DNA of 64,000 nucleotides from Timema cristinae (taxonomy: Eukaryota > Arthropoda > Insecta > Phasmatodea > Timematidae), in the NCBI GenBank assembly GCA_039000515.1, contig JBCFYV010000001.1, positions 54,058,410 to 54,122,409 of the forward strand, in the 5' to 3' direction. The stretch's first letter is position 1. Each line of letters opens with the position of its first letter. A program made the translations under genes and the position numbers. The notes beneath the pieces are model-generated. The model was given only the letters and a program-made list of their open reading frames with translations. It had not been told where the DNA came from and searched no databases. Below, in pieces: positions 22,745 through 33,990 of the stretch.

Positions 22745-22985
22745 GAAACTCCCTGTTGTATTGACAACACCGCACGACTCCCTATAACCTTGTTGAGTTG
22801 ACAATATTAAATAACTCCCTATAATCTTATTGCGTTGACAATACCACACCACCCCCTGTAATATTGTTGTGTTGGCAACACCACACCATTCCCTATAACC
22901 TTGTTGTGTTGGCAACACCACACCATTCCCTATATTATTGTTGTGTTGGCAATACCACACCACCCTTTATAATCTTATTGACTTC
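22745..22985. repeat. 37-bp tandem repeat, about six copies
   Basis: Unit of about 37 bases around CCCTATAACCTTGTTGTG. Each unit holds the small inverted repeat GTGTTG-G-CAACAC. Copies differ by point changes. Confidence 0.85.
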
Positions 22986-23167
22986 ACTTTACAATCTACT
23001 CGCTGTTATTGACACATGATTTAGTACAACCTCATGATGTAAATACCTTATTCTGGCAGACTATTTAATGGAACCGTTAGAGTGTTATATATTAAAAATA
23101 TCAATATTATTAATTTTATAATTAATGCATAGCTATAATTTCAACCTCCCCATATTTAATTTTTTTA

Positions 23168-23410
23168 CAGCACTGTGTCTTACTAGCCCATTCGGGCAAT
23201 ACGATTATGTACTAATTACGCTAATGGCTTTAGGGATTAAGAATGTTAGATATTTAAAGAATGTGTATCCACATTTGCATAGAGGGAAAGTGGAAAGCCA
23301 TTTCGGTAAAACCACCCTAAGTACACACGACCCATATTTGAACCTCAATCTCCCCACCATCGACACAGTCTATTCTATTGCGAGACTGACGCCTTAGACT
23401 ATGTTGCAAA
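23168..23410 (-). mobile_element. SINE-B (B2 head)
   Basis: Tail AGTAAGACACAGTGCT at the left, body, box B-like GGTTCAAATATG, and head with GTCTAAGGCGTCAGTCTCGC at the right, all on the minus strand. Confidence 0.8.
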
Positions 23411-23559
23411 CTAAGCCTGTTTTTGTTTATTATATTAGGCTAAACTTACTACTACCTTACCTAATCAGTGTGAAGGCAGGGTTTGTGATATTAAAGTGAG
23501 TTGTAGCTTAAATACTTTTAAGTTGGGATGTAAGGTAACGTGAGCTTAGGTTTTTAGTT

Positions 23560-23645
23560 TTTAAATTTTCACTTTAAAAAAATGTTGACCAAAATAAATC
23601 AAATATTTCTTCAACAGATCCACTTAGTCTGATTTTCTACACACA
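23560..23645 (+). mobile_element. Fragment of the long-TIR MITE
   Basis: CCAAAATAAATCAAATATTT and neighbouring bases match the left part of the MITE at 50235-50624. Only a fragment remains, just upstream of the diacylglycerol kinase first exon. Confidence 0.6.
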
Positions 23646-23906
23646 GTTAATTGTGTGCGGCGTTTGAAAAGCCCTCCTCAAGGTTCTTCGTTTGTCAGCG
23701 CCAAGACTAATCCTAGCGGCTATTTATAGAACCCCCACTTGCATGGTCGATACGTCATGCTCGACCTTACAACACAAGGTTCTCACACGCGACACCAGAC
23801 ATCGGGCCGCACAGTAGATGTAGGTCATGGCAACAAATGGCGTGTCGCGTCGTTGAATGGGAGGGGATGTTCCCACACTAGAAAAAAAAAAGAGCAATAA
23901 CATGCC
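23646..23906 (+). promoter_or_regulatory. CpG-rich 5' region of the diacylglycerol kinase gene
   Basis: GC and CpG content rise sharply against the AT-rich background from about 23.65 to 24.24 kb. TATTTATAG at 23721-23729 is a possible TATA box and TACGTCAT follows near 23750. An in-frame stop (TAA, 23898-23900) lies just upstream of the open exon. Promoter function is inferred from composition and position only. Confidence 0.45.
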
Positions 23907-24089
23907 GTGATAATATTATGTGGTGTGAAAGTCGTGTGTGTGCGTAATAATGGCCGCCGGGCAAAGAACGGTAATGGTGCGTCTCGTAGGGAAACGGCCG
24001 GCGACGATTCTTCGGAGAGTGATGGCGAGACGGAGCCGGCAATGTCGTTCCATCGCAGATTGTCCACAAACCGGGACATCAAGAGAACC
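23907..24089 (+). CDS. Type II diacylglycerol kinase (delta/eta-like), first coding exon
   Basis: The open frame ends at a strong donor ACC/GTAAGT (24090) in phase 0. It encodes RRETAGDDSSESDGETEP then HRRLSTNRDIKRT. An acidic Ser-rich stretch followed by a basic R-x-S-T segment just before the PH domain is the layout of type II diacylglycerol kinases. These phosphorylate diacylglycerol to phosphatidic acid at membranes. Spliced to the phase-0 exon at 63857 it runs directly into the PH domain. There is no AUG in this frame upstream of the acidic stretch; the first is at 24042-24044. A good start context (AATAATGGCCGCC, 23950) exists but in a frame shifted by one. The 5' limit is therefore open. 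Confidence 0.68.
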
Positions 24090-24239
24090 GTAAGTACCCC
24101 GGGGGTCAAATGGGGGAAATAAAAGAGGCGTGGCGCTCTTGTTTACATCGCTGCCCTAGCCTAGGTATCGACCCGGATGCCGGCGGGCCGAATTATTCGC
24201 TCGCTAATTCATATTTCGCGGGAGGTTGAGTTTTGAGTA

Positions 24240-26254
24240 CTAAAGACTTAAGAATTATGTATTGTTATACAGAAAGTGGTGGTTGTTCTCATTGTTGTGC
24301 TATTGAATGTTTATATTTTACAACCCATTCACCCATATACTCACGTATTTATTAAAATAAATAGTTTTAAATATTGTTGAATACGATAATAATAATTTCA
24401 CAATACAAAACCTAAAAGTTCTTTTTTTTCCTTTCTATGAAACAACGAACATAGTATTGTTGTGTACAGGGTATAATGAGATTCAATAGGAAGAAAGGTG
24501 TAAATTACATTAAAAAAATTAGCTAAAACAATGTTGATATAGATAATGTTTTATAGATAAAATCGATACATATGAAATAATATTAATAACACGTAGAAAT
24601 AATATCAAAGCCAACAGCAAAACAATATATGTGTTTTTAAAAATTGTCTGTCCTTAATTCTATTAAACACTAGGGTTAGTATTATAGCTATTATTCATAG
24701 TTACTATTAATTATTATAAATAAACCTTTGATGTGATATGAGAAATTATACCGGTGACCGAAATGTGGTATAACTATATCAGAAAAAGTATCGGGTCAGT
24801 GGGAGGAAAGCCTTATGTGTGTAAGGGGGAGGGCAGTAAAAATAAAAAAGGATTTTGAGAGACTTGTTCCTCCTCAGCCAACCTATAAAGTTCTGGGGCC
24901 CTCCCATGGCAAACTTTTGACATTTTGATTCCTTTAAGATAATGGAGTGGTCTCATATATATATATATAGTTTGAATATTAATTAAATAGGCCTACCTTT
25001 AGATTTAAAAGCTATTTGGATTTTTCATAGTCATATAAAATTCAAAAATATAAGAGGGGATTGAAATAAATATTTATTAAGAGCAAAATTTATTTCCAGA
25101 GAGCAATGCCAATCCTTCTTTGAAACTCCATTCCCCAGTTCTGCCGCTACTGAGTGTGCCTTTATTTATTAATTGCACAGTATAAATTTTCAGACTTGGA
25201 GGAAGGAGGCGCTTTATAAGTTTATAAATACTAAATAAATATAAAATACTCAATACATTTAATGCCTGCCCTTAGTTACTATAAAAATTAATTCCCGATA
25301 GCTTCTGGAGCATTTAATATCCGAACATGTTCTTCGTCTGCCACCGTTGGAGGGCTGTGAACCACAAAACCTTCTGAAATGTTGACAATGACCTTGGCTA
25401 TGGCACTGCACGCACATTTCTAAAACCAGATGAAACCGTTTTCTGAGCCGCGTGTATCAGGCGGGGGACACCGGAAAGGTTACACATACCTTGACGCAAG
25501 TCTTCGAATTTTAAGGACTGTCCGTAAAATTGAAAATGACACAAGCTTTCAGTTTAATCCAAATTCATTCAAACTGATAAAATCAAGAGCTTACCGTGCT
25601 TTTAAAAAATTTAGCTGGAGGGAGCGAGGTTTACTGTTCCCAGGATATACTAGCTTTTTTATATATATATATATAAAAGTGTCTTCCCGTGAAAATTGGA
25701 CCGTAACTCCGGAACTTTTGGTTTCGAAGTTTCTGTTCTTCCCCGACATAAAGAAGTAACGAATGATGAGCAGGCCTGTCGTCGTGGTCCCCGCGTTGGT
25801 CCTCTACGAAAATAGCCGTTCAAACCTCGCCACCACTGGCTGGCTGGCTGGTTGGTAGTAAGTAGACACAAGTAGAGGTGTTTACTATGGAGCATAGTGA
25901 CGTCAGGAGACCCGCAGAGCCCGTGTCAAGACGGTACCTAAGGGGAAATCAAAATGCCATCTAGAAATCCCATACTTATTTTTTGAATAACTTTTAAGGA
26001 ACACTAAGTTCAACGTCATAAAAACAAACCAAAAAAAAGCACGTTGTATTGGGATTTTGTATCTTAGTTGGGGAATTCTACTTTAATATTTTATAGGATG
26101 TATTGTAATCAGGATTTTTTTAAACCTCTAGATAATGATGGATCTCAAAGTTTTGTGCGCTCCCGAATTAAAAAAATTTGATCTTAGTTAAAATAAAATG
26201 ATTATTTAATATAAATTATTTATCTATATACATCACCATTTTGGTTCAATAAAG
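24240..26254. other. Intronic stretch, nothing recognised
   Basis: AT-rich with TA runs near 24956 and 25660. A plus-strand open frame at 25430-25759 and a GC-richer patch at 25680-25930 are unassigned. Confidence 0.45.
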
Positions 26255-26690
26255 GGATGAGGCTACTGGGGAGTAGAGGAGGTTATATAACTATGAGTTA
26301 CATACCCTGTACTAATCACAAGATATTGTTAGGATAATCGAGTCTCATATATTACAGTGGGAAAAGATCTGCACCGTGGATGGGAGATTATAGAACCTTG
26401 TTCAGGGTATTGACTGGCAAACCCAATGGGAAGACCTAGACTCATATGGGAAGAAAACATTAAAATATACCTTAAGCAGATAGGGTGTATTGAGGTGCAC
26501 TGGATAGAACTAGCTCAAGATAGGGATAGGGTGTAGTGAGGTGGACTGGGTAGAACTAGCTCAAGATAGGGATAGGGTGTAGTGAGGTGTAATGGATAGA
26601 ACCAGCTAAAGATAGGGATAGCTGGCTTATTTTTGTATGTGGGTAATGAACTCTCTCAAGTTCCTAATGCCATAGAGTAAGTAAATAAGA
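26255..26690 (+). mobile_element. LINE fragment, C-terminal RT region and 3' end
   Basis: In shifting frames the plus strand reads RRLYNYELHTLY, SQDIVRIIESHILQW, LTGKPNGKTRLIWEENIK and GCIEVHWIELAQDRDRV. These match the widespread arthropod LINE C-terminus (LHNEELH, RVIKSRRLRWAGH, GKPEGKR, WEDNIK, WI.LAQDRDRW). A 48-bp segment inside is triplicated (26480-26622). Heavily mutated. Confidence 0.82.
26480..26622 (+). repeat. 48-bp triplication inside the LINE fragment
   Basis: Three copies of a unit starting TAGGGTGTAGTGAGGTG and containing AGCTCAAGATAGGGA. It repeats the end of the LINE coding region (ELAQDRDR). Confidence 0.85.
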
Positions 26691-26801
26691 CAAAATTAAT
26701 TTTTACTGCATAATAATCTATTATAATGTAGTATGAGTTTAAACACATTTTACTATACTTCATATATATATATATATATAAACTTGTTCTATACCTGTAT
26801 G

Positions 26802-26962
26802 ACATCTTGTGAATGTGAGGAATGCCAGGTCTCCACCGTGGTTCGGATTCCACGTTAAACTGTAGGTCTTTCATTTCATCTCACAATCACCCTACCATTA
26901 CACATTAGCGTAAGAGCGTATAACCCGAACGGGTAGTAAGACGCGGTGCTAATAATAATAAT
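26802..26962 (+). mobile_element. SINE-A body module with target duplication
   Basis: Begins ACATCTTGTGAATGTG, ends GGTAGTAAGACGCGGTGCTA with TAA repeats. Flanked by ATACCTGTATG (26791-26801 and 26963-26973). Head absent, as in 21352-21519. Confidence 0.93.
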
Positions 26963-26973
26963 ATACCTGTATG

Positions 26974-28469
26974 GAGCATAATGTGATAGGGAGAAGAGGT
27001 TATAAGCATTTCCGGTTGCAGCGAGTAAGAGTGGTAAACCATATATAAATAAATGCTACGTCACAATCGTATTAACTTTCTCAATAGCTTATTATAGTTT
27101 GTAACGAGATTTTCAAAAATAGGTTCTCAGTAAACCACCTATAAGTAAATTTACATCATAAAAAAACCATCATATTGTTAACCAAAGTTAACTACTCTAT
27201 ATGTATAAATTTTGAACAATATTGCAAAAAAAAAAAAAAAAAAAAAAAAAACTAATTTTCAAGGATAACTTATTTGTAAAGTAATTTCAACTCATTTATA
27301 TTTGTAAAAGATTCTAAAATTTGGTCTAATTAAACTCCCCTTAAATTAATTATTCTCAGCTAATAGATTTTATTAAAGACAATAATATTTTTCCTTAGGT
27401 GGATAAGTCCTCAGCTGATTCATTTCTTACATTTTCCAAAATATATTAATAGTTTTTCCCATGTCGTTTAGCTCTCGACTGATACACTTTACTAAATACA
27501 TTAATAGTTTTTCTCAAATTATGTATATCTCAAAAGACAATTTTTATTAAATACAAGATTACTTTTTTAAATGTTGTTAGGATGTTTTCATTGTGTATAT
27601 TATTTTGTCAGCACCCCAAGATTGCAGGTGGGGGGATGGGGGGAAGGGGGAAGGAATACGAATCAAGGCCAGTATTTTTGCAGTTTTTATATAACAAAAT
27701 ATTTTTTTTGTACATAATATATAAAATATTGCTTCAGTAGATGAGATCACTTTGTTTTTCATAATATTGTAATCTTAGTAGTAAAAACTTGTAATGGGCA
27801 TCCAACAACTCGTTTATAGCTTTTCATAATGTTTATCATCAAATAACCGATTTTTGGGAATTGTTGATATCAAAATAATATAAAATTAAACTTTAAATTT
27901 CTACTGAATTATTTTGTTATTTATAATTATTTCTTTAAAACTACAAATATACTGGCTTTTATTTTCTTTCACTCTACCTTAAATGTAAGACCCCTAAATC
28001 TGTGTTTGACAATTATAATTACTAAGGGGAGGAACGAGCGTCTAATATAAATAAAAAATATTAATTGAATGTCTCTAATAACACACTTTTTTTATTTTCG
28101 GGTGGTTGGCCTCACACTCTTGGGGCATATTTTACCAAGGAGGTTAATTAGAGTGTGACAGCAGTATGAGGATAAAGGGAAGAAAAAGAGGGAAAATAGA
28201 ACAAAATATTGAGCGCCAAACTTTATTAATTGCCCCCTCATGAATAATGAGTTGGTGTTTTCCTACGCCTGCGAATGACCTTTCGCATTGAAATGACTTT
28301 TTCTTTATTCTTCAATGTGATGAAATTCGTTAGTAAATCATAAGCTTTTAACATGGTGAACAGAATAGTTCACCACAACCTTCTACCTATTCAATGATAT
28401 ATATTAATTTATTAATTTTTAAATTGATGATGCCCCTTACTTGAAGAAGCATATACATTCACTGTGGGG
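26974..28469. other. Intronic AT-rich stretch with a poly(A) run
   Basis: A run of 26 A lies at 27226-27251. A segment near 27640-27715 (GGCCAGTATTTTTGCAGTTT) resembles an end of the long-TIR MITE. Nothing else recognised. Confidence 0.45.
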
Positions 28470-29060
28470 TATCTGGACAAAAGGTTCTGTAAAAATAGAA
28501 GGATAGGCCTAGATAATGAAATCGACAGACGGGTGAATGCATCTCTGAGGGGAGTTGGATGTTTGTGGACTATTGCAAAGAATGACGTAGTATCACGAGG
28601 CAAAGATGGCTGTATATAAAAGTGTTTTGACGCCAACATTGTTGTATGAATGTGAAGCATGGGTTTACCAGGAGAAACAAAAGAGCAACGTCACTGCGCT
28701 TGGAATGAGATATCTTTGGATGTACGTGTAAGAACTCGTATGGACAGAATCATTAGTGAATGGGTGCTGGGGGAGTGTGGTTTGAAGAAGCGTCTTACTT
28801 TAGTTAGGGCATTTTGAGAAGATGAGTGTGGATCGATTGACAAAGCAAATATATGAAGGTAGAGTGTGTGTGGATCAAAAGGAAGTGGTAGGCCATGTAA
28901 GACGTGGCTAAATGTTGTAGACGAATGTGTGAAAAAGAGAAACATTCAGAGTTTTAAGAATAAAAGAGCATGCATGACTCGGTGTATGGATGTTGTTGAA
29001 GCGAAGGGAGTATTCAAGGTTAGGGAAGTGTGGAGAAAGTTATTGAGGATGGATTAAGTA
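28470..29060 (+). mobile_element. LINE fragment, C-terminal RT region
   Basis: Plus-strand pieces in shifted frames: GLDNEIDRRVNASLRGVG, KMAVYKSVLTPTLLYECEAW, ALGMRYLWM, DRLTKQIYEG, GSGRPCKTWLNVVDE and REVWRKLLRMD. This is the thumb and post-RT region of a non-LTR element (I..R...A...F, PTLLYG.E.W, E..YLR). It differs from the LINE at 26255-26690. Confidence 0.82.
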
Positions 29061-29303
29061 CGAATTTGTTTGTTGAGTTATACGTACAGTTTCTTACCTA
29101 CCCCGTAAGGGAATGTCGTGATTAGGTATGTATCTAAATGATAATTTCTATGAAAATGGCAGTAATAAAGTTTCAAAAAGGCCCTTGATTTTATTAAAAA
29201 CTTATGTTATGACTACATTTAAAATTATATTTTTAAATAACAATAAATATAGTATTTTTTTTTATCATTCACCCTAGTCACAGAAGTAACACATTTTTTG
29301 TAT

Positions 29304-29424
29304 ACTCCATTCACGGTAGGAATTACTCTCTGAAAGGTCTTTTTTCCTACCAATATTCTACTGTATAAAAGATTTCTGGTAGGGAAAAGGGCCTTTCAGA
29401 AAACAATTCCTACGGTGAACGGAC
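29304..29424. mobile_element. Short palindromic MITE-like hairpin
   Basis: Left arm about 29310-29352 (TTCACGGTAGGAATTACTC..) pairs with right arm 29377-29418 (..CAATTCCTACGGTGAAC) with a few mismatches, loop about 24 bases. No coding sequence. Confidence 0.75.
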
Positions 29425-29727
29425 TTTACATAATCATTGAAATGATCTAAACTTATTCTTTAATGCTTTTTTAAAAAATATAAAATTTAATGCCACAGAG
29501 ACACAATAATTGCTTTCAACAAAATTTTGGCGTGAGCCCTATTTTAAAATAGTAAATTACTTTAAGAAATATCATATATGTATTTCCACCTTTGCTCTGC
29601 GTCTTAGTGCGTCTAAAATACCCCCTTAGTTTAAAAAAACTCAATCTGTAGGCCTATGTTATGTTTTGTTAATTTTATACTAATACTGACTCTAATATTA
29701 TGTCTTTTATTAATCATAATCACAATT

Positions 29728-29887
29728 TGTGAATGCGTGGAATGTCAGGCTCCCACCGTGGTTCGGATCCCACGTTAAACTGTAGGTCCTCCACTTCATC
29801 TCACAATCACCCTACCATTACACATCATAGTAAGTGCGTACATCCCGAACGGGTAGTAAAGACGCAGTGCTAATGACAATAATAATA
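29728..29887 (+). mobile_element. SINE-A body module
   Basis: Starts at TTGTGAATGCGTGG and ends AGTGCTAATGACAATAATAA. The head is absent, with the break at the same internal site as 21352 and 26802. Confidence 0.88.
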
Positions 29888-29950
29888 TGCTTTTATTTTT
29901 ATACTTTCTATTTAACGTTGGTTTATTTAATATACCATTATTTTAGGTTA

Positions 29951-29952
<2 letters not shown>

Positions 29953-29990
<38 letters not shown>

Positions 29991-30259
29991 GCACCGCGTC
30001 TTACTACCAATTCGGGTTATACGCACTTACGCTAATGTGTAATGGTAGGGTGATTGTGAGATGAAATGAAGGACCTACAGTTTAACGTGGAATCCGAACC
30101 ACGGTGGAGGCCTGGCATTCTACCACATTCACAAGATGTCTTGTCAGAGGTGAAGGAAGGGTTTGGTAATCAGATAAATCTTGGCCGGGACCGAGGATTG
30201 AACCCCGGCCGTCAGCATAGAAGTCTGACACCTTACCCCTAGACCACCAGGTCACCGGC
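29953..30259 (-). mobile_element. SINE-A, full length with target duplication
   Basis: Long ATT tail (about 13 triplets), conserved tail, body, and tRNA-like head with box B GGTTCAATCC. Flanked by TTTAGGTTAAT (29942-29952 and 30260-30270). Confidence 0.95.
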
Positions 30260-30439
30260 TTTAGGTTAATATATATCTATATTTACTCTATATAACAATG
30301 TTTATGAAAAGTTTATGGCAAATCATAAAGTCTAAAGCCTTTCTTTAACCAATTACAACTGGCAGTTAAATTTAAATAATATTTGCTTTCCTAAGCTATG
30401 AGATCTCGCTTCAAATAATTTTTAGTGACACACAATGTT

Positions 30440-30857
30440 CAAAATTCTTTAGTATTTATTTTTGGTATTTTGGTACGGCACAACATAACAACATAAACAT
30501 TATTCCACTCTACTATTACACATGTGGTTATTAGAACGCGAGCCTGTGAAAACATTTGTTTAATCTTGCTAAGTGGCTTGTGCTGGCCCTGTTTCCGTCG
30601 GCAAGGGTCACGGCGGGAGAGGTTGGGGATAATCTCCCAATCGTGTTCTGGAGGTGCGTGTGTATTGTGTATATTGTGTTTATGATGGAGGAAGACAACG
30701 CCCAAACCACCAGGCCTTGTCCCATTCAAGGGCAGGAGCACACAATAATAATGACAGGGAGGTTATCAGTCTCCATCCCTTAGGGAGAGGGAGGGGGGGA
30801 TTATTGCTTGACCAGGGGACCCCCTCACTCGTTTCCAAGCGATACCCTAGATCTGTG
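30440..30857. other. GC-richer unassigned block
   Basis: Composition rises to near 50% GC with open frames on both strands, but no splice-bounded exon or known protein is visible. It may be an old transposon or a regulatory block. Confidence 0.35.
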
Positions 30858-31101
30858 ATGTAATGTGAAATTTCTAAGGCGTCACTCTCACAATAGACTA
30901 GACAGCCAATGGTGGGGAAATGGTGGTTCGAATCCTGATCATGTTTATTGAAGGTGGTTTTCCGTAAATGTTTGTACAATCTTCCGTCACCAAGATATGG
31001 TTACACTTCCTCTAGAATAAACCTTACTTATTATCCCTAGCACATTAACTTAACTAGTACATGTGCGTGTAGTCCAGGAACGGGTAGGATGCGTTGCGAA
31101 G
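30858..31101 (+). mobile_element. SINE-B (B2 head), diverged
   Basis: CTAAGGCGTCACTCTCACAA head, box B GGTTCGAATCC, pyrimidine body, tail GGAACGGGTAGGATGCGTTG. Confidence 0.75.
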
Positions 31102-31109
31102 AAAAAAAA

Positions 31110-31490
31110 ATTACATTTTTTTTATCAAATCGGCTTGAAAAGGACAGATAAATAAAAAAAAATAGTAGATTTTTTTATTTGAGATATTTGACGTGTTATT
31201 TCTGAATCGACTGATCATATCATCACACCAGAATTTCTCTGAGTGAGAGCGAAAGGGCCTACCAATTTTGTCGTGAAAGGTATTTTCACACACCTTCCAG
31301 TGTTATTTTACATGCCACAATCGACATAGAACCGACGGCTTCACTTCCCCTCCGAAGCAAGTTATGCCACGAGTTTTTATCGCTCAAGAAAAATTCATCC
31401 ACCCCGGCTGGGTTTGAACCCACGAATATCGGGTCCTGAGGCGAACACTTGGATTCAATAAGCTCGGCCAATTGCACTAAAAGTGTTTTT
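31110..31490 (-). mobile_element. SINE-D, tRNA-derived head with a separate body
   Basis: The minus strand starts with a tRNA-like head: box A-like ATTGGCCGAGC, box B GGGTTCAAACCC, GCCGGGGTGGATGAATTTTT. A body with CTTCGGAGGGGAAGTGAAGC follows and no GTAGTAAGACGC tail is present. Only one copy is seen, so the right-hand limit and family status are inferred. Confidence 0.55.
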
Positions 31491-32338
31491 TATGCATAAG
31501 ATATAATCACAGTGATTCCCCTATCCACTTGTAATGATACTGTTTTGGACCCTCTCATATATCTAAAAATTCATGGATGAAGGGTATCTTTCTTTGATAA
31601 ATTGTATATAAAACATCCTTTTAATACTTCATCCATGGAGAGTCACGCGCTTTTCAGAAGTAATTTCAATATATTGCACCATACAACTTATTTTTCTTTC
31701 AAAGATCAACTCCGTAGTGTTTACAAAAATGCATGTGACGCTGACTCTCCCTACCCAATACGAAGCCATTAGTTAGTTTTAACACTGATGACAAGGGGTC
31801 CAAGAGGCAAGGGGTAGGTCATATATAAGCCGCTAGTGCGTATGAATCCATATCACCGCCGGTAATATACATACACTGCAAGTAATTTAAATCTAGAGAG
31901 AATATAACATTACACAGTACACGGAACACGGAAAAAATAATATTGTAGAAAAACAATCCATAAATCATATCACTTAATACAATATATTCAGTACCAGCGG
32001 AGTAATCAGTTAAATAAAAACGTTTGAAACTCAAAGGTCTTTCTAATTTCATAATTATAAGTATCAAATATACTCAGATCACATAACCACGAGCAAGTGC
32101 GCAGTAAGGCTTGCTCGCGTCGCCATAATCGCAAAACTCTATATCGTTATAGATACTGCTCAATCATAGGGCAATATCTCATTATAAATCCGTACCATCT
32201 TAATTGGCACCGTATCGCGGGTCAAATATCAACACATACACTTCAATATCGTTATAATTGGCACCCATAGCGGACCCATAACATTAAATACTTTCAACGC
32301 TAAAGTGAGAGCACTTCAAATAAACCATCTCCCCCCCC

Positions 32339-32370
<32 letters not shown>

Positions 32371-32544
32371 TATATCAATACATATATACCCCTTGGATTA
32401 GGTCGTCCCTAGCCCGTATTTTAAAACATACGAAATATATTTGTTTTTCTACGCCACCTCTTCTTACCTATTAGAATACGTACGAATATATATTAATTAC
32501 TCCAATGTAAAAGGGACAAGGAGGGTATAATCTAGATAAAAAGT
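31491..32544. other. Intronic stretch, nothing recognised
   Basis: Contains a (CT)n(TA)n microsatellite at about 32332-32371 and a weak direct duplication around AATTGGCACC (near 32200 and 32260). Confidence 0.45.
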
Positions 32545-32660
32545 ACCTACACGCGTAGGGTTGGTTTAAAAAACCATTTAGAAAACACAACCTTCAGTAA
32601 ACCCGGCTTAGATTCAAACTGAGACCTCCCCATGAATGGCAAACCAAACTAAAGTAGTTT
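32545..32660 (-). mobile_element. SINE-B fragment
   Basis: Head-proximal part only: GTTTGAATCTAAGCC box B-like on the minus strand and the AAATGGTTTTTTAAACC body segment. Confidence 0.5.
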
Positions 32661-32696
32661 GACGTGTATACAGTGCACCTATCGTAAAAAAATAAT

Positions 32697-32953
32697 TATT
32701 ATAGCACCGCGTCTTACTATCCGTTCAGTTTATACGCTTAAGTACTAATTACTCTAATGGGTTAGGAATTGAGAAGGTTGAGTTTAGAGAAAGAGAACCC
32801 ACATTTGTATGGAGGGAGAGTGGAAAACCATTTAGGAACCCCCCCCCCCCAAGTTCACCTGACCAAGATTCAAACCTCGATCTCCCGTCCTCCACATTCT
32901 AGCTCAACATGAAACTAGCGCGTTAGATAACTTCTCCACCTAGGCGGGTCTTA
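32697..32953 (-). mobile_element. SINE-B, full length
   Basis: Tail AGTAAGACGCGGTGCTATAA at the left; body with a run of about 12 C on the plus strand; box B GGTTTGAATC; head GACCCGCCTAGGTGG at the right. Confidence 0.85.
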
Positions 32954-33084
32954 TCTTCAAAAGAACGAATTTAAGTATATGTATGTTTCTTTCAATTAGT
33001 GAAATCCGAGCACAGTTTACTTCATTTAACCTCTTCTTCACAGTCACTTTTCTTCCTAGGTCTCACTCACAAGGTCAAATATAG

Positions 33085-33490
33085 GTATTTTTTCAGCTAT
33101 TTTACGGTTTTGCATGCAGATTGTGCTTATTTAGTATTGTTTCGTTGATAATAAAACCAAACAACTTATTTTAGTGTTTACTTTTTATTCAGTGCCTCCA
33201 TGTAAGATAGCCATTTTTAGTGTTCACTCTTTTTTTAAAATCTATTTTTATGGTTTTGCATATCAATTGTCTTTATTTAGTTTGGTTCTTTGTTAACAAA
33301 TTGAAACAGTTTCTCTTAATGCTCATTGCAACATTAATTATTCCACCTAATAGAGCCACGGTTAATGGACTTGCACTAGCATCTTAACTTTTGATTTATT
33401 TTTTTTCAGTTATTTTATAGTTTTACATGTCATTTATATTTATTTGATAGTAAATTCAAACAATTTTTTTGGTATTCACTGCAGCAATGC
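33085..33490 (+). repeat. Degenerate tandem repeat, three copies
   Basis: Three related segments begin near 33088, 33232 and 33400, each with TATTTTAyGGTTTTgCAT, then TTATTTAGT and AAACAA..TTTT. The period is about 150 bases and copies are well diverged. Confidence 0.55.
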
Positions 33491-33739
33491 ATCCACGACG
33501 CCATTCAAGACCATACGTCGTAACAGGTATGCTATCAAATGAGGTGGATGTCATTAGAGCTAGGTCAAGCCTCGCATGTCACGTGACAAGTTTTGAGTTA
33601 TTGCTCAGCTTTCCAAACTCTTTCTTGTCACACAGCTTTATATAACCAGCATCCCATGAGTAATTAGAATAATGGAAAAATGAAAAAAAATGTCTTGTTC
33701 GGTTTAAAAAAAATAATGACAAGAGAGATTTTATGTGTT

Positions 33740-33990
33740 TACCCCCTTCATTTACCCAAGTCTCCAGGCACACGCACAAAGGCATCAATCTCGTATTGTT
33801 AGGTTTACCAGTGACGGGATGGCTGGGTTTAAGTTCCCGGCCTATTATATCAACAGTGGTTATAAATAAACGGTCTACCACTTTACCTGAACGAAAATGG
33901 GGGTGCATTTACTTTAAAATTACAGCTTCCTCATACCTATCCCATAAGTGTAATTAAATGCTAATAGCTTGGTAGTAAGTCGCGAAATAA
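33740..33990 (+). mobile_element. SINE-B-like, strongly diverged
   Basis: Head-like AAGGCATCAATCTCGTATTG, box B-like GGTTTAAGTTCC, body CCTCATACCTATCCC and tail GGTAGTAAGTCGCGAAAT. Confidence 0.55.
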
